Shown here piece after piece: positions 62,347 to 64,000 of a stretch of 64,000 nt of DNA. How positions within the stretch are numbered: the stretch's first letter is position 1; every line of letters starts with the position of its first letter. The translations under genes were made by a program, and so were the position numbers. A model generated the notes under the pieces. The model saw only the letters and a program-made list of their open reading frames with translations, made no database searches and was not told where the DNA came from. Source of the DNA: an uncultured Lachnospiraceae bacterium (GTDB lineage: Bacteria > Bacillota > Clostridia > Lachnospirales > Lachnospiraceae); the NCBI GenBank assembly GCA_900315495.1, contig OMZJ01000046.1:1-64000 (forward strand), in the 5' to 3' direction.

Positions 62347-62387
62347 AAGCCGCAGACGAACCGGACGGGCCGGGGCGTCTGCGGCTT
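62347..62387. other. Long inverted repeat between the OB-fold gene and dapA
   Basis: AAGCCGCAGACG (62347-62358) and CGTCTGCGGCTT (62376-62387) form a 12-bp perfect stem with a 17-nt GC-rich loop, 15 nt before the dapA -35. It may separate the divergent promoters or bind a regulator. The 62207-62507 gap also holds a GAAACGTTTC palindrome at 62258-62267. Confidence 0.6.
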
Positions 62388-62402
62388 CCTGCGTCTGGTC
62401 TA

Positions 62403-62432
62403 TTGACACCGGAATGTCCCCTGCGATAAGAT
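62403..62432 (+). promoter_or_regulatory. Promoter of dapA
   Basis: TTGACA (62403-62408), an 18-nt spacer and TAAGAT (62427-62432), the third occurrence of this hexamer pair in front of an amino acid gene in this window. Confidence 0.72.
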
Positions 62433-62507
62433 AAAACAAACAGGCGTTCCGCGCCGGAGGGCACCGGAATGTCTTCGTGAGGCCGAAGGGCCCGGAAAGG
62501 AAGAAAA

Positions 62508-63401
62508 ATGTCTATTTTTGAGGGAGCAGCGGTTGCCATTGCCACGCCGTTTACAGAAGATGACCGGGTGAATTTTGACGAACTGGGCAGGATGATCGAT
62601 TACCAGATCGAGAACGGGACAGACGCCATTGTGATCTGCGGTACCACGGGAGAGTCCTCCACGCTTTCCTATGAGGAGCATGATGCGTGCATCCGCTATG
62701 CGGTGCACCACACGGCGGGGAGAGTACCGGTCATCGCCGGAACCGGATCCAATTCGACCGCCGAGGCCATCCGCTTGTCCACCCACGCGGAGGCAAACGG
62801 GGCAGACGCGCTTCTTCTGGTGACGCCGTATTACAACAAGGCAACGCAGTCCGGCCTGATCCAGCACTATACGAAGATTGCGCAATCGGTCTCGATCCCC
62901 GTCATTCTGTACAACGTTCCCTCCCGGACTGGTGTGAACATCCTTCCGGAGACAGCGGTGACACTGGTGCAGAATGTGAAGAATATCGTCGGCGTCAAGG
63001 AGGCCAGCGGCAACATCGACCAGGTGGCAAAGCTGGCGGCGCTCGGCGGCGATGAGCTGGAGATCTATTCCGGCAATGATACGGAAATTACGCCGATCTG
63101 CTCGCTGGGCGGCAGAGGCGTGATTTCGGTGCTCTCCAATGTGGCGCCGAAGCTGGCACACGACATTGTCCGCAATTATCTGGACGGTAACGCAGCGGAG
63201 AGCCGCAGGCTTCAGCTGGCGGCGCTTCCCCTCATCCATGCGCTGTTCTGTGAGGTCAACCCGATTCCGGTCAAGTATGCCCTGAATCTGATGGGATTCA
63301 ACGCCGGAAAGACCCGTCTGCCGCTGTCCGAGATGAGCGACGCCCACAAGGAGCTCGTGAGAAATGAGATGAAGAAGGCTGGTCTTCTGAAGGAAGAGTA
63401 A
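62508..63401 (+). CDS. dapA: 4-hydroxy-tetrahydrodipicolinate synthase
   Basis: Condenses pyruvate with aspartate semialdehyde, the first committed step to diaminopimelate and lysine. 297 residues, standard size. GTTGESSTLS near residue 43 binds pyruvate, YNVPSRTG near 134 holds the catalytic Tyr, and VGVKEASGN near 161 holds the Schiff-base lysine. GAAAGGAAGAAAA precedes the ATG. dapB follows after 278 nt with a terminator-like hairpin between, so the two may be transcribed separately. Confidence 0.97.
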   Translation: MSIFEGAAVAIATPFTEDDRVNFDELGRMIDYQIENGTDAIVICGTTGESSTLSYEEHDACIRYAVHHTAGRVPVIAGTGSNSTAEAIRLSTHAEANGADALLLVTPYYNKATQSGLIQHYTKIAQSVSIPVILYNVPSRTGVNILPETAVTLVQNVKNIVGVKEASGNIDQVAKLAALGGDELEIYSGNDTEITPICSLGGRGVISVLSNVAPKLAHDIVRNYLDGNAAESRRLQLAALPLIHALFCEVNPIPVKYALNLMGFNAGKTRLPLSEMSDAHKELVRNEMKKAGLLKEE

Positions 63402-63433
63402 ACTTCTGAAGGAAGAAGAATCTTCGAGAGGAT

Positions 63434-63475
63434 AGAAGCCCGCCACTTGTTCCGGCGGGCTTCTGATATTTTTCG
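63434..63475 (+). terminator. Terminator of dapA
   Basis: AGAAGCCCGCC (63434-63444) and GGCGGGCTTCT (63454-63464) form an 11-bp stem with a 9-nt loop, followed by GATATTTTTC. Confidence 0.85.
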
Positions 63476-63576
63476 GTGCACGGAAATTTTCAGCTTGCGG
63501 GACAGGCGGTGCATCAGGACCGGAGGGGGAGAGGTGACAGCCGGTCATCCTGGCCGATGTCATTCGCAGCGGTGCA

Positions 63577-63613
63577 CCGGGAGCCTGGGATAGAAATGCA
63601 TGCCGGCTCCCGG
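63577..63613 (+). other. Inverted repeat in the dapB leader
   Basis: CCGGGAGCC (63577-63585) and GGCTCCCGG (63605-63613) are 9-bp perfect arms with a 19-nt loop, about 65 nt before the dapB start. No T-run follows. I see no clear promoter in the gap. Confidence 0.5.
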
Positions 63614-63679
63614 CGGCAGAACCTTACAGAGATAAAAAGTCAAAAATAGAGACAGAAAGCGAAAGACAGGAGAAAACGG

Positions 63680-64000
63680 ATGGTACGAATCATTTTGAAC
63701 GGATGTCTTGGAACGATGGGGCATGTCATCACAGAGACCTTCGCAAAATCCGCGGAGGTGAAGATTGTCGCCGGCGTGGATATCCGCGCGGATGCAGGCG
63801 CGGCAATGCCTTACCCTGTGTATGCGGCGTGGAGTGAGGTGAAGGAGGAAGCGGACTGCGCGGTGGATTTTGCGGTCGCCGCCGCGACGGATACGACGAT
63901 TGCCGCCTGCGCGGAGAGAAGACTTCCGCTGGTGCTGGGGACCACCGGACTGTCTGATGCACAGCTGGAGAAGGTCCGCAGGCTGTCGGAGCAGGTCCCT
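63680..64000 (+). CDS. dapB: 4-hydroxy-tetrahydrodipicolinate reductase (partial, 5' end)
   Basis: Second step of the diaminopimelate pathway, NAD(P)H-dependent. The window ends after 107 codons. The N-terminal nucleotide motif IILNGCLGTMGHVI (GxxGxMG type), VAGVDIRAD, VDFAVAAATD and PLVLGTTGLSDAQLEKV agree with DapB. GACAGGAGAAAACGG precedes the ATG. Its product step follows that of DapA upstream. The catalytic C-terminal domain lies outside the window. Confidence 0.93.
   Translation, partial: MVRIILNGCLGTMGHVITETFAKSAEVKIVAGVDIRADAGAAMPYPVYAAWSEVKEEADCAVDFAVAAATDTTIAACAERRLPLVLGTTGLSDAQLEKVRRLSEQVP

Overview
The window looks like chromosomal core and surface-polysaccharide DNA from a GC-rich Gram-positive anaerobe of the Bacillota, most likely Lachnospiraceae or a close relative. 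This rests on several features: CdaA-CdaR c-di-AMP synthesis, two LytR-CpsA-Psr (LCP) proteins, glutamate racemase, an MBOAT-DHHW acetylation pair, a DUF6171-type small protein, and a CIRCE element at clpB. Shine-Dalgarno sites and TTGACA/TATAAT-type promoters are strong although the coding DNA is GC-rich. I see no rRNA, tRNA, CRISPR array, insertion sequence or prophage.

Layout. 1-2740: tail of a surface protein, then the 2-keto-3-deoxygluconate (KDG) kinase and KDPG aldolase genes, which form the end of uronate/KDG catabolism. 2777-6165: an SDR oxidoreductase, glutamate racemase and an AI-2E-type membrane protein, ending at a bidirectional terminator shared with a convergent phosphoglycerate mutase. 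7007-10837: an operon of two unknown membrane proteins followed by cdaA and cdaR (c-di-AMP synthesis). 10956-28777: a large exopolysaccharide locus. It holds a Wzy-like polymerase, a rhamnosyltransferase-like GT2, an ABC-type glycan exporter, two paralogous double-GT2 enzymes, a single GT2, a polyprenyl glycosylphosphotransferase and an LCP ligase. After an aminopeptidase P gene come an MBOAT acyltransferase and its DHHW partner.

28895-34980: threonine synthase, an RpiB/LacAB-like isomerase, a Cys-rich small protein, a double GNAT protein, and ilvN-ilvC ending in a strong terminator. 35111-41852: an unusual ClpX, a cytoplasmic heparinase II/III-like lyase, and a leftward MoxR-DUF58-membrane protein operon. 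42094-45558: a second LCP protein with a nucleotidyltransferase-aminotransferase fusion. 45590-50349: HrcA/CIRCE-controlled clpB and a divergent MurE-like ligase. 50438-54102: serC-serA-DUF1015. 54271-59318: a Gld-type ABC exporter operon with DUF4340. 59527-64000: leuC-leuD, a tail-overlapping gene for a protein with two OB folds, dapA, and the start of dapB.

The genes fall into three themes: envelope glycan synthesis and decoration (EPS locus, LCP proteins, MurI, MurE-like, acetylation), amino acid biosynthesis (thrC, ilvNC, serCA, leuCD, dapAB), and protein quality control (ClpX, ClpB). The most unusual items are: a shared uncharacterised N-terminal domain on the paired double glycosyltransferases; a 98-nt gene overlap encoding a basic amphipathic tail; co-occurrence of a Wzy-like polymerase with an ABC glycan exporter; a ClpX that lacks the RKH pore motif; a MurE homologue without the DNPR motif; a nucleotidyltransferase-PLP enzyme fusion beside an LCP ligase; and a recurring TTGACA-N17/18-TAAGAT promoter in front of three amino acid operons.
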